DNA of 51,977 bases from Candidatus Kapaibacterium sp. (GTDB lineage Bacteria > Bacteroidota > Ignavibacteria > Kapaibacteriales > UBA2268), in contig JAOABA010000040.1 in NCBI GenBank assembly GCA_026418625.1, forward strand, positions 1 to 51,977, written 5' to 3'. Shown piece by piece: positions 15,706 to 24,953 of this stretch (the stretch's first letter is position 1; every line of letters starts with the position of its first letter). Under the pieces are notes generated by a model. It ran no database searches and was not told the DNA's origin. It saw nothing but the letters and a program-made list of their open reading frames with translations. The translations under genes and the position numbers were made by a program.

Positions 15706-17025
15706 TTATTTAATCTGTAATTCTTTCGTAAGTCTTGGAAAATGGATTAAAGCTTTTCCGCTTTCATCCAATTCAATTTTTCCTTCTAAGTCAATAATTA
15801 ATTTTTCAAGGACTGACATAGCATTAGATTTGTCACTTTGGTTAATTTTTGCATATACAATAATTTGCTCAGCTGTTAGGGGAACTTGTCCACTTACAAT
15901 TACATCGAATATCTTTTTCCTTAGAATATTCAACTTTCTCTTTTTTTCTTTTATCATAACATAAGGAATTCTTGCTAAAGGTATTAAGAAGAACGTAATT
16001 GAAAATACCAAGGGAAAAATACTAATGAAGAATGCAACGGTGCTTGAAAAATATGTTGATGTTATAGGGTATAAAACAAACGACATAATGAGATTAAAAG
16101 AATTCATAGCTATGATAGCACCATTTCTACCTGCTGTGTTCCCTGTTAGCTGATATGGTGGTTCAATTTCATCCACATAAAATTCAATCTTCCCGCCTTC
16201 TATTGGTGGATTAGTCGTGTTAAGTAATTGTGTGAAATCAGCCACAAGTATTTCATCATCAACAATATGGAGTTCTCCTTTGTATTTTGTTGCATATTCT
16301 GCTAATCTACGTTCGGCTTCGGGGTAATTTACTCCAGTGAGGGCAATAATGTGTCCAGCAGTTATCTTACCGTTATTTTTTCTTATAAAGGCTATTGCTT
16401 CTTTGGCATCTGCAAGATAATCATAAACGGGTCTATCTGGACCAAAGACAAAGCTATAAACTGACTTAATGAAATTTTTGCCTTTATTTTTGTCCTTTTG
16501 ATAAGTTCTATATTTATAGCCGCTTCTGTCAACTTCGTATTGAACCGGTTGAAGAACTGAAGTCCAAAACATAGCTTCAAAGATTGCCCTTAGGAGTCCA
16601 CCGATTATATCACCGATTGGGTTATCGTCCCTGTCTCTTGAAGTTCCAAACATTACAGCAAGAAGGATAACAATGAATACTACGGTATAAACAATTAGGA
16701 CTACTCCAATAGCTGCTTTATAAACTACCTGAAATGCTTTCCATAGAACAGCAAGAACCACAGTAGCTATCTCTTTGAATGTCTTCCTGCCTCGCTTTTG
16801 AAATGGGAATGGAAAAATAAATTGAACTGACCCTTTCTCAGGATTCATTGTAACACGGCATTCATAAAGCTCAACCAGCCTTGACAGTGCATCCTGAACT
16901 TCATTTATGGATAAACCTGTGGCAGAAGCAGCATCTTCGGGTGTTATTTTACCTTTGGCTCTTTCAACAACTTTCTCGATAGCAAGAAGGTTTTTTTCTT
17001 CTGATGAACTTACTGTTTTGGACAT
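15706..17025 (-). CDS. Membrane protein with three winged-helix-like modules, function unknown
   Basis: No family is recognised for this 439-residue protein. Its layout is visible: a helix-turn-helix-like segment (about 15-70, KGKITPEDAASATGLSINEV), a membrane hairpin (84-126) plus an amphipathic stretch (135-165), a second HTH-like segment (203-262, NGKITAGHIIALTGVNYPEA), a membrane pair (302-355) and a third one (364-430, GQVPLTAEQIIVYAKINQSD). Each module ends with a strand pair such as GELHIVDDEILV, like a wing. It may be a membrane-held regulator or a protein-interaction scaffold. It converges on the LEA lipoprotein gene, with a single base between the stops. Confidence 0.55.
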   Translation of the reverse strand: MSKTVSSSEEKNLLAIEKVVERAKGKITPEDAASATGLSINEVQDALSRLVELYECRVTMNPEKGSVQFIFPFPFQKRGRKTFKEIATVVLAVLWKAFQVVYKAAIGVVLIVYTVVFIVILLAVMFGTSRDRDDNPIGDIIGGLLRAIFEAMFWTSVLQPVQYEVDRSGYKYRTYQKDKNKGKNFIKSVYSFVFGPDRPVYDYLADAKEAIAFIRKNNGKITAGHIIALTGVNYPEAERRLAEYATKYKGELHIVDDEILVADFTQLLNTTNPPIEGGKIEFYVDEIEPPYQLTGNTAGRNGAIIAMNSFNLIMSFVLYPITSTYFSSTVAFFISIFPLVFSITFFLIPLARIPYVMIKEKKRKLNILRKKIFDVIVSGQVPLTAEQIIVYAKINQSDKSNAMSVLEKLIIDLEGKIELDESGKALIHFPRLTKELQIK

Positions 17026-17118
17026 TTTTTTCAGTTTTATTATTAGGAAAATTAAAAAAATTGAAACGAAAGATTGAATATGTAATTGTTTATTTTAATG
17101 TTATCTAAGTAATACAAA

Positions 17119-19290
17119 TCAAAAACCTAATCTCCATACAAATTTAGTTAAAAACAGAGTTTTTCTAAGGTCTATTGTTTTAGATGAAGTATTGAAAACC
17201 TGATTGATGACAAAGTATAAATCACTACCAATAATTGGAATCCAATGCAGTCGAAAATTCATTATTATTTCTTTCGTGCTTGTATTCCATTGGCTGACAA
17301 AATAAGTTATTAATTTCGGATTAAATGAGTACTCAATTCTGCCACCAATTTCATCAGTATTAAATGAACCTTCTTTAAGGTTTATTATATTTTTTGAATA
17401 ATCAGTTGAGACGTTCAAATGCCGATTGATATTCCAGTAAATTGAAGCGTAGATATTCTGTCTTGTGCCACTAAAAAAATCCCCCCAGTTATACTCTGAA
17501 TATAAGGAAAAATTTCTTCCTTTGAATGTTTCAATTGAAGCTTTGTATCTTGTGAACCAATATTCTCCAACTGGGATAATTACATTTGGGTAAATTTCAA
17601 ATTCATTTGTTATAGCTTCAGCATTTCTTGAAATTACTATTTCGAAAACATCTTCAGATTTTGTAACAATACCCAAAGGAACAAACTCAAGATAGGTTGA
17701 TTGCATTTGATTTGTTAAATCGTCTCTGAACAATGCTATTTCAAAGGGCTTAAAATATAATCTTTTGAGAAAAGGAAGGAAGGCAGGTCTCGGTCTGAAC
17801 ATCAATTCAGTAAAATAAAATTTATAATTATCTCTTTCAAGGTAGCCCATTTCTGGATTAAAATCTTTCTGAATTCCAAAAAAAGCAGCTTGAAAATGGA
17901 GTAGATCGTTAGGGTAAGCTACTGCTAATTTATAAGACAAGTTTCTTTTACCAGTATTTCCTTTAGTCTGTGATTGTGAAATTGCGCTTTCAACTAATAA
18001 ATTATTATTACCTAAAAAGTCAGAAGTTCTGTAATTAAAGTTAAATCCGTAAACATAGTTATAATACCCTGAACGTATTTTTGATGTTAGAATAGCTCCT
18101 ATATTAGACTGATTAAAAATATCTTGTTTAAATCTCAAAACAGTATAATTAGTGGTTGGTATTTCATTCTTACTGTCAGTTTGGACGGAAATAAGCCCAA
18201 TATTTGAATTTCCAATTTTACCCATAATTTTTCCGGCTGCCAAAATTGGAATCGCATCTCCATTTTCAAGACCTATCCTTCGAGAATAGAACAACTTAGC
18301 ATCATCGTATAAATCAAATTCAATATCATTTTTACCTTCAAGAAAAAAATCTCTCTTTTCCGGATAGAAAATTGAAAATCTTGTAAGATTAATCTTAAGA
18401 CGATCAGATTCCACCTGTGCAAAATCTGTATTTAAAGATAAATTGAGTTTTAGGGTGGGTAAAATTAAAGAATTTATGTCTAAACCAAACTTGCCAATTT
18501 TTTTTGTATTAGCTCCATTACTCGAATTAGATAGTTCAATTCCACCTAAAGCATAAGGTTTGAGTTCAGCAATTTCCCTGCCTACAATATTTTCAAAACT
18601 ATCTAATATTCCAGCGTGAGAGACATGTTCAAAATCATAATTTCTTGACCAACCTTGCCAAAATGCAGCTTCATTTTTGTATCTGATATTTCTTTCAAAA
18701 TTGACTCCCCATTTTTGAATTTTTTCATTTGAAAATTTAAGTGTTGAAAATGGTATTCTGATTTCAGCAAACCAACCAGTATCAGACCTTATAACTTCAG
18801 CGTCCCATATTCCATTCCAATCTATATTAAAACCTCTTCCTTCATCAGTGATTTGAACGTCCGCCCTTGCTCCATTTGGATTAATAACAAATATATATCC
18901 ATTTCTTTTATCAAAAAATGTATCAAACAATACCTCGAAATTATCATCTTCCCAATAATTGAAATCTCGTTTCATATATTTCGCTGTAAATTTCAAAGGA
19001 GGAGACTGATAGCACCAAACCCCAATAAATATTTCAGCATTGGTATAAACTAATGAAACTTCAGTTCTTTCAGTTGCTTTTTCACCCTCATTTAGTTCTC
19101 GTTGTGTAAAATTTGATATTCTTTGCGACTTGGACCAACAATCGTCATCTAAAATCCCATCAAAATTTGGTGCTTTTTCAAGTTTTAAAGGTTTTATTGT
19201 ATTAGGATAAGACACTTGGGAATATAATGATATAAATGAAAGATTGAAAATTAATTCCAAAATCAACAATATTCTAATTATATTTACCAC
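17119..19290 (-). CDS. DUF5916-type outer membrane protein with CBM9-like N-terminus
   Basis: The 723-residue protein has a signal peptide, then a family-9 carbohydrate-binding-like domain (P.FDGILDDDCW, about residues 44-53, to 200). The remaining 500 residues are amphipathic strands typical of an outer-membrane barrel, with YPEKRDFFLEGKNDI (about 310-324) as the signature of DUF5916 proteins. The protein ends in an aromatic residue (WRLGF), as outer-membrane barrels do. It is common in Bacteroidetes-like genomes, where it is suspected of polymer binding or transport. It is a single gene, divergent from NDH-2. Confidence 0.78.
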   Translation of the reverse strand: MVNIIRILLILELIFNLSFISLYSQVSYPNTIKPLKLEKAPNFDGILDDDCWSKSQRISNFTQRELNEGEKATERTEVSLVYTNAEIFIGVWCYQSPPLKFTAKYMKRDFNYWEDDNFEVLFDTFFDKRNGYIFVINPNGARADVQITDEGRGFNIDWNGIWDAEVIRSDTGWFAEIRIPFSTLKFSNEKIQKWGVNFERNIRYKNEAAFWQGWSRNYDFEHVSHAGILDSFENIVGREIAELKPYALGGIELSNSSNGANTKKIGKFGLDINSLILPTLKLNLSLNTDFAQVESDRLKINLTRFSIFYPEKRDFFLEGKNDIEFDLYDDAKLFYSRRIGLENGDAIPILAAGKIMGKIGNSNIGLISVQTDSKNEIPTTNYTVLRFKQDIFNQSNIGAILTSKIRSGYYNYVYGFNFNYRTSDFLGNNNLLVESAISQSQTKGNTGKRNLSYKLAVAYPNDLLHFQAAFFGIQKDFNPEMGYLERDNYKFYFTELMFRPRPAFLPFLKRLYFKPFEIALFRDDLTNQMQSTYLEFVPLGIVTKSEDVFEIVISRNAEAITNEFEIYPNVIIPVGEYWFTRYKASIETFKGRNFSLYSEYNWGDFFSGTRQNIYASIYWNINRHLNVSTDYSKNIINLKEGSFNTDEIGGRIEYSFNPKLITYFVSQWNTSTKEIIMNFRLHWIPIIGSDLYFVINQVFNTSSKTIDLRKTLFLTKFVWRLGF

Positions 19291-19377
19291 TTCAAATTAA
19301 TTCAAAATTTATCCTAATTAACCAAAAATTACGTCTTAAATTTGAATTAGTTTCGAAAATAATCAAAATTAATATAA

Positions 19378-20682
19378 ATGCAATTATCAAAACCAAGAGT
19401 AATAATAGTTGGAGCAGGTTTTGGCGGTTTAAAAGCAGCAAAATCACTAAAAAATGCAAAAGTAGATGTTATCTTAATTGATAAGACAAATCATCATTTG
19501 TTTCAGCCTTTGCTTTATCAGGTCGCTACATCTGCTTTGTCCCCCGGAGATATTGCAATACCAATTAGAACAATCTTGAGAAAGAACAAGAATGTTCATA
19601 TTTTAATGGATGAAGTGCTTGATGTTAAGCTTGACGAAAGAAAGGTAATTCTGAATGATGGAGAGCTTAATTATGACTATCTGATATTAGCTCCGGGAGC
19701 AAGACACTCTTATTTTGGAAATTCTCAATGGGAGAGAATAGCACCGGGTTTGAAGAGCTTGAAAGATGCTCTTCATATCAGGGAAACCATACTTTCATCC
19801 TTTGAAAAGGCGGAAAGATTTTATTCCACATCTGATAGGGATAAATATTTAAATTTTGTCATTATCGGAGGTGGTCCGACAGGTGTCGAATTAGCTGGTG
19901 CAATTGCAGAAATTGGCAAGAAAACTATGCTACCAGATTTTCCAATCCTAAAAAGTGATGATATTAACGTATTTTTGATTGAAGCTAACGATAGACTATT
20001 AAAATCATATTCTGAAGATTTATCAGAATATACCCTCGAGGCTCTTCAGAGAATTGGAGTAAAAGTTCTGCTTAAAACAAAAGTAACAAATATTACAGAT
20101 GATGGAGTTGAAATTGGAAAAGACTTTATTGAAACAACAAATATTTTCTGGGCTGCCGGAAATGAATCTTCAAGTTTAAATTATCGTCTTGGAGTTCCAT
20201 TAGACAATATCGGAAGAGTAATAGTTGAAAAAGATATGTCAATTCCGGGCTATCCAGATGTATTCGTGATTGGTGATGCTGCCTATTATATTGATGACAA
20301 AGGTAATCAATTGCCCGGAATAGCACCAGTGGCAATTCAACAAGCAGAATATGTCAGCAAAATTATTAAAAAGAGACTTTCGAAGAATAAACGACCTCCA
20401 TTCAAATATTTTGATAAAGGAAGTATGGCAACAATAGGAAGAGCAAAAGCAGTTGCTAATTTCGGAAAAATAAAGTTCAAAGGGCTTATTGCTTGGTTGC
20501 TATGGACAACAGTTCATATCTTTTTCCTAATTAATTTCAGAAACAGATTGCGTGTCCTTTTTGAATGGTTTTGGTATTATCTTACTAATCAGCCGGGAGC
20601 CAGAATTATTGTTTATAACGATGGGAAAAAAATAACCTCGAAAGCTAAAGAACCTGAAACACAAGAAACTTTAAATATTTAG
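19378..20682 (+). CDS. ndh: Type II NADH dehydrogenase (NDH-2), FAD dependent
   Basis: The 434-residue enzyme moves electrons from NADH to quinone without pumping protons. It has the FAD-binding GAGFGGLKAAK (12-22), the NADH-binding IIGGGPTGVELAGAIAE (about 161-177), the second FAD motif VFVIGDAAY near residue 296, and a C-terminal amphipathic region (NFRNRLRVLFEWFWYYLT) that anchors it on the inner membrane face. HLFQPLLYQVA is a family hallmark. Its last 38 bp overlap the end of the convergent rlmI-like gene. Confidence 0.88.
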   Translation: MQLSKPRVIIVGAGFGGLKAAKSLKNAKVDVILIDKTNHHLFQPLLYQVATSALSPGDIAIPIRTILRKNKNVHILMDEVLDVKLDERKVILNDGELNYDYLILAPGARHSYFGNSQWERIAPGLKSLKDALHIRETILSSFEKAERFYSTSDRDKYLNFVIIGGGPTGVELAGAIAEIGKKTMLPDFPILKSDDINVFLIEANDRLLKSYSEDLSEYTLEALQRIGVKVLLKTKVTNITDDGVEIGKDFIETTNIFWAAGNESSSLNYRLGVPLDNIGRVIVEKDMSIPGYPDVFVIGDAAYYIDDKGNQLPGIAPVAIQQAEYVSKIIKKRLSKNKRPPFKYFDKGSMATIGRAKAVANFGKIKFKGLIAWLLWTTVHIFFLINFRNRLRVLFEWFWYYLTNQPGARIIVYNDGKKITSKAKEPETQETLNI

Positions 20683-21811
20683 TTTCGGGAATGCTTTCTA
20701 AAATTGGATGGTCGGGTGCTTGCATACCACGAAAGACAAGTCTGAGTTGCTTTTTGAGCTTTGCAGCTTCGTTTCTGATAATTTCATAAAATATATCTTC
20801 ATAAATATATTGTGTGCAGCTCGAGGTAACAAGCCAAGAGCCGGACTTAAGCAGTCGAAGTGCAAGATTATTAATTTTTGAATAACCCCTTTTTGCAACT
20901 GCAACATCTTTTTTTGAATGAGCAAAAGAAGGGGGATCGAGAATTATCATATCCCAATAATTCTCACTATTTAATTGATTATTCAAAAATTTTTCTACAT
21001 CAGATTTAATAAAATTGACATTATAAATTTTATTTAGAACAGCATTTTTTTGAGCAAATTCGATAATTTTTTCGGAAGAGTCAATCCCAACAACAGACTT
21101 TGCTCCACCAAACGCAGCATTTAGGGCGAAACCGCCCAAGTTACAGTAGCAATCAAGGACTTTTAAATCTTTGGATATTCTTCTAACAATAAGCCTATTG
21201 TCTTTCTGGTCAAGGAAGAAACCTGTTTTCTGGCTATCAAGCAATGAGAAAGAGTATTTAATTGAATTTTCTTCGATTGTTATTTCGTCTGGAATTTCAC
21301 CGAAAACTATTTTTTCATATTGAGTCAGTCCTTCGTTTTTTCTTGCTCTGAATGAATTTTTTTCAATAATACCTTTGGTATGAGGAAATAATGATAATAA
21401 ACTTTCAATGATAAGTTCTTTTCTGAGTTCCATTCCGGCAGAAAAGAATTGAAGGGCAAAATAGTTATCATATTTATCTATTATCAAACCGGGCAGTAAG
21501 TCAGATTCACCAAAAACTAAACGATAACTTAATGAATTTTGATATATCCTTTTCCTGAAATCCTTCGCTTTTTCAATCCTTGTTTTGAAAAAATGTAAAT
21601 CAGGCTCTTTTTCTGAAAGCAAGAGCCTAACGGTAATCAGGCTGTTAGGATTATAAAAGCCGACACCATAATTATTTCCATCTTCGCTAATAACTTCAAC
21701 TGTTGTTCCAGCGGGTAATTGAGTAACAGCCGTTAGTTCGTTGCTGTAAATCCAGAGAGAGCCTTTTTTTAGTCGTTTTTGGCTATTTTTTTTAACAACA
21801 ATTTTATCCAT
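20645..21811 (-). CDS. rlmI: RlmI-like 23S rRNA (cytosine) methyltransferase
   Basis: The 388-residue protein has an N-terminal PUA domain (1-75), the QKTGFFLDQ stretch (194-202), an SAM-binding motif (DCYCNLGGFALNAA, 220-233), the catalytic DPPSF (292-296) and SCTQ (331-334). This matches the RlmI/YccW class that methylates C1962 of 23S rRNA. The family often has SCS in place of SCT. It overlaps the flippase-like gene by one base (TAATG) and ends inside the convergent ndh. The exact target base is inferred. Confidence 0.82.
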   Translation of the reverse strand: MDKIVVKKNSQKRLKKGSLWIYSNELTAVTQLPAGTTVEVISEDGNNYGVGFYNPNSLITVRLLLSEKEPDLHFFKTRIEKAKDFRKRIYQNSLSYRLVFGESDLLPGLIIDKYDNYFALQFFSAGMELRKELIIESLLSLFPHTKGIIEKNSFRARKNEGLTQYEKIVFGEIPDEITIEENSIKYSFSLLDSQKTGFFLDQKDNRLIVRRISKDLKVLDCYCNLGGFALNAAFGGAKSVVGIDSSEKIIEFAQKNAVLNKIYNVNFIKSDVEKFLNNQLNSENYWDMIILDPPSFAHSKKDVAVAKRGYSKINNLALRLLKSGSWLVTSSCTQYIYEDIFYEIIRNEAAKLKKQLRLVFRGMQAPDHPILESIPETKYLKFLVFQVL

Positions 21812-22914
21812 TAAGTTTTATCTGTTGGGATGGTCAAATCGTTTTGAGGTTCGCTCTCCGGTTTTTCTATTGATTTAACATTTTCTCTTAAGAAAAATAT
21901 TCCTCCAATTATAGTTTGAACCAAATAACCAACCGTATGATTAACCGTAGCATAAGCTAATGCTTCTTCAATACTTATTCCATATACTTTGTTTAACGTT
22001 GCCTGCATAAAAAAGTGGAATATACCTAATGCTCCGGGAACCGGGGCAACAGTGAAAGCAATACCGGAAATGACAATTAAAAAGATAGCGTCATCAAATC
22101 CCATATTGTATTTAGTATCAAATCCGAAGGAGAAAAACATTAAATACATAGGAATAGTATAAAGAAGCCATATGGAAAGAGATTCAATTGTAAGGCGAAA
22201 ATATTGTCCGGGTTTTCGAATTATGGTGAATCCAAGCAAAAATCTGTCAAATATTCCACTTAATTTCTCATAGAATTTATGAGAAATTGGTTTTACGAAT
22301 ATTTTCAAACCAAAACGAACGAAGGGGGGCCAGAAGCTCAAAATAAGAACAAGAATTACAATTCCAACCGGGACAAGGAACTTATCAGCATGCAAATTCG
22401 GCAGAGCCTGCCTGATTTGCTCACGAAAGAAAAAGAATACCCCCCCGAACATCAAAGCAAGAATTATTATATCAATGAATCTTTCGACTACTATCGTTGC
22501 AAAGGCAGTTGAATAAGAGGATTTCTCCCTTCTTGCATAAACATAAGGTCTAAGGAATTCGCCCCCACGAGGCAGGACATTATTTGCAGCATAACCAATC
22601 ATAACGGCTGAAAACAAATTCCAAACTGATGATTTAGGAGCGACTGGTTTGAGCATTGTTTGCCATCGCATAGCTCTGACCCAGTGAGAAAGAATCATTA
22701 TTGGAATTGAGATTATTACCCAGAGGTAATCAGCATTTTTAATATAAACCCATAATTTATAAAAATCTATGTCTTTAAGAGTAACATATAAAGCGACAAC
22801 TATTAAAACTATCGATAGAATATACCTGATAATTTTCTTTTGTTTTTCTTTTTTCTTGTTTTCTTCGCTAACTACTGAATTTTCAAGCAGTTTGTTAGAA
22901 TCGTCCTGTGCCAT
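21811..22914 (-). CDS. Flippase-like (UPF0104 / lysylphosphatidylglycerol synthase TM) protein
   Basis: The 367-residue integral membrane protein has about eight hydrophobic segments and the family marks: MRWQTMLKP (about residue 83), NNVLPRGGEFLRPYV (about 111-125) and VAPVPGALGIFH near residue 292. The family resembles the membrane part of MprF and is proposed to move lipids or lipid-linked sugars between leaflets. A charged cytoplasmic N-terminus (residues 1-27) precedes the first helix. It lies between the OPT transporter (6-bp gap) and the rRNA methyltransferase (1-bp overlap). The substrate is unknown. Confidence 0.78.
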   Translation of the reverse strand: MAQDDSNKLLENSVVSEENKKKEKQKKIIRYILSIVLIVVALYVTLKDIDFYKLWVYIKNADYLWVIISIPIMILSHWVRAMRWQTMLKPVAPKSSVWNLFSAVMIGYAANNVLPRGGEFLRPYVYARREKSSYSTAFATIVVERFIDIIILALMFGGVFFFFREQIRQALPNLHADKFLVPVGIVILVLILSFWPPFVRFGLKIFVKPISHKFYEKLSGIFDRFLLGFTIIRKPGQYFRLTIESLSIWLLYTIPMYLMFFSFGFDTKYNMGFDDAIFLIVISGIAFTVAPVPGALGIFHFFMQATLNKVYGISIEEALAYATVNHTVGYLVQTIIGGIFFLRENVKSIEKPESEPQNDLTIPTDKT

Positions 22915-22920
22915 ATATTT

Positions 22921-24918
22921 TTAATCTTCGACTTTTGCCCTAAATGTATCAATTATGAAATAAGTAACGATAACAAGAAACATTACTACAGCAATAACCT
23001 CAGTGATTGGGTTTTCAAGCCAAGCTTCGTTGAATTTTTTATCAATGACATTGAAAAACAAGAGAACAGCACCAACTACTCCGAAAAGTGATGCACCAGC
23101 CATAAATCCTGAAGCGATAAGTGTTCCCCTTTGAGAGCGTGCTTCGACAAGTTTTTCATTCTTTGAGCTTTTACTTACAATATGAGCAATTAGACCACCA
23201 ATAATCAATGGAGTGTTTAGGTCAAGTGGTAGATACATACCAAGAGCAAAAGCTAATGGTGAAATACCAAGCCAATTAATAAGTATTGCAATAATTGCTC
23301 CAACTAAATAAAGCATCCAGTTAACATTAGCACCGGGAGTCATCAAAGGCTGAATAACGGCTGCCATTGCATTTGCCTGAGGAGCCTCCAAAGGATTTGG
23401 CGTTTCAGGCGTCTTAACAAATCCATAAGCCTGACTTAAAATATAAATTACAATACCGATTGTAGCTGCTGAAACAAGAGTTCCAAGGAATTTGAAGCTT
23501 TCCTGCTTTTTAGGAGTTGAACCAAGCCAATATCCAACTTTTAAATCTGTTATGAAGCCACCAGCCATAGAAAGTGCAGTGCAAACTATACCTCCAATTA
23601 TCAAGGCTGATAACATTCCCTGCTGTCCAGTTAAGCCAAACTGAACAAGAACAAATGATGACAATATCAAGGTCATAAGAGTCATACCCGAAACAGGGTT
23701 CGAACCAACAATTGCAATAGCATTTGCGGCAACAGTCGTAAATAGAAAAGCGATTATCAAAATTGTTAGCAAAGCAACCAAAGCTTGCACAAAAGTGATA
23801 TTAACACCTGTTAATAAGAAAATAAACACTGCAATAAGTGTTAAAAGGATAAAGAGAACAACAAAAGTCATTTTAATATCTTTTTGAGTTCTTATTTCAT
23901 CTTCAATTTTAGCCTTCTTTGAGCCAAATAAGCCTGCAAAAGCCAATCCAAATGCACCACCGATAACTTTTGATGATTTTATGATACCAATAATTCCAGC
24001 CATTGCTATTGCACCGATACCTATCGGTCTAACGTAAGCTTTGAAAATTGCTTCAGGTGATAATGAGGCAAAAATATTAACCCCAGCAGTCCCTGTTGTA
24101 ATAGCACCTATTTGGTTTATTAGCGGAACAAGAATAAACCAAGAGAGTAAAGAGCCAACTGTAATAATTGTTGAATATTTCAAACCAATTAAATATCCAA
24201 AGCCAAAAATTATTGAGCTAATATTAAGCTGAAAGAGAATTTTTGATTTCTCCGCAATATATTCTCCAACGGGTAGGACTCGGGAGGTGAAAACATCTCT
24301 CCAAAGATGTAATGAATTGAAAAGAAAATCATAAATTCCACCAATAAGTCCGCTAACAATCAATATACCAGCTTGTTTGCCACCCTTTTCGCCCGTAATC
24401 AGAATTTCAGTTGTGGCTTTTGCTTCAGGGAATGGAAACTTCCCGTGCATATCCTTAACAAAGTATTTTCGGAAAGGAATAAGGAATAGAATGCCTAAAA
24501 ATCCACCAAGAAGAGAAGAAAAGAAAATCTGGAAAAAGTTTACATCAAGTTGAAGAATATAAAGAGCTGGCAAAGTAAATATAGCTCCGGCAACAATAAC
24601 TCCAGAACTTGCACCAATTGATTGAATAATGACATTTTGTCCGAGGGCACCTCGCTTTTTAATTGCTGCCGAAATACCTACAGCAAGAATTGATATTGGG
24701 ATAGCCGCCTCCATAACTTGTCCAATCTTTAATCCGGAATAAGCAGCGGCTGCGGAGAAAATTATTGCCATAAGCAAACCCATAGTAACTGAATAGGGAG
24801 TTACTTCGGGGAAGTTGTATTCATGGGACATCACCGGCCGGTAAACTTCGCCGGGTTTTAACTCTCTATATGCATTCTCGGGTAAATTTGTTGATAATGT
24901 CGGTGTTGTTTTTTCCAT
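22921..24918 (-). CDS. OPT-family oligopeptide/metal-chelate transporter
   Basis: The 665-residue protein has about 16 hydrophobic segments. EVTPYSVTMGLLMAIIFSAAA AY-type start, the GKFPFPEAKATTEIL motif (about residues 158-172) and the repeated GSNPVSGMTLM (near 405) identify the bacterial OPT (oligopeptide transporter) family. These are proton-coupled importers of small peptides or metal complexes. The preceding gene encodes peptidase T, with a 35-bp gap, which supports peptide uptake followed by hydrolysis. Confidence 0.88.
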   Translation of the reverse strand: MEKTTPTLSTNLPENAYRELKPGEVYRPVMSHEYNFPEVTPYSVTMGLLMAIIFSAAAAYSGLKIGQVMEAAIPISILAVGISAAIKKRGALGQNVIIQSIGASSGVIVAGAIFTLPALYILQLDVNFFQIFFSSLLGGFLGILFLIPFRKYFVKDMHGKFPFPEAKATTEILITGEKGGKQAGILIVSGLIGGIYDFLFNSLHLWRDVFTSRVLPVGEYIAEKSKILFQLNISSIIFGFGYLIGLKYSTIITVGSLLSWFILVPLINQIGAITTGTAGVNIFASLSPEAIFKAYVRPIGIGAIAMAGIIGIIKSSKVIGGAFGLAFAGLFGSKKAKIEDEIRTQKDIKMTFVVLFILLTLIAVFIFLLTGVNITFVQALVALLTILIIAFLFTTVAANAIAIVGSNPVSGMTLMTLILSSFVLVQFGLTGQQGMLSALIIGGIVCTALSMAGGFITDLKVGYWLGSTPKKQESFKFLGTLVSAATIGIVIYILSQAYGFVKTPETPNPLEAPQANAMAAVIQPLMTPGANVNWMLYLVGAIIAILINWLGISPLAFALGMYLPLDLNTPLIIGGLIAHIVSKSSKNEKLVEARSQRGTLIASGFMAGASLFGVVGAVLLFFNVIDKKFNEAWLENPITEVIAVVMFLVIVTYFIIDTFRAKVED

Positions 24919-24953
24919 CTTTCACTCTTTTATTATTTCACTAATTCCTCAAA

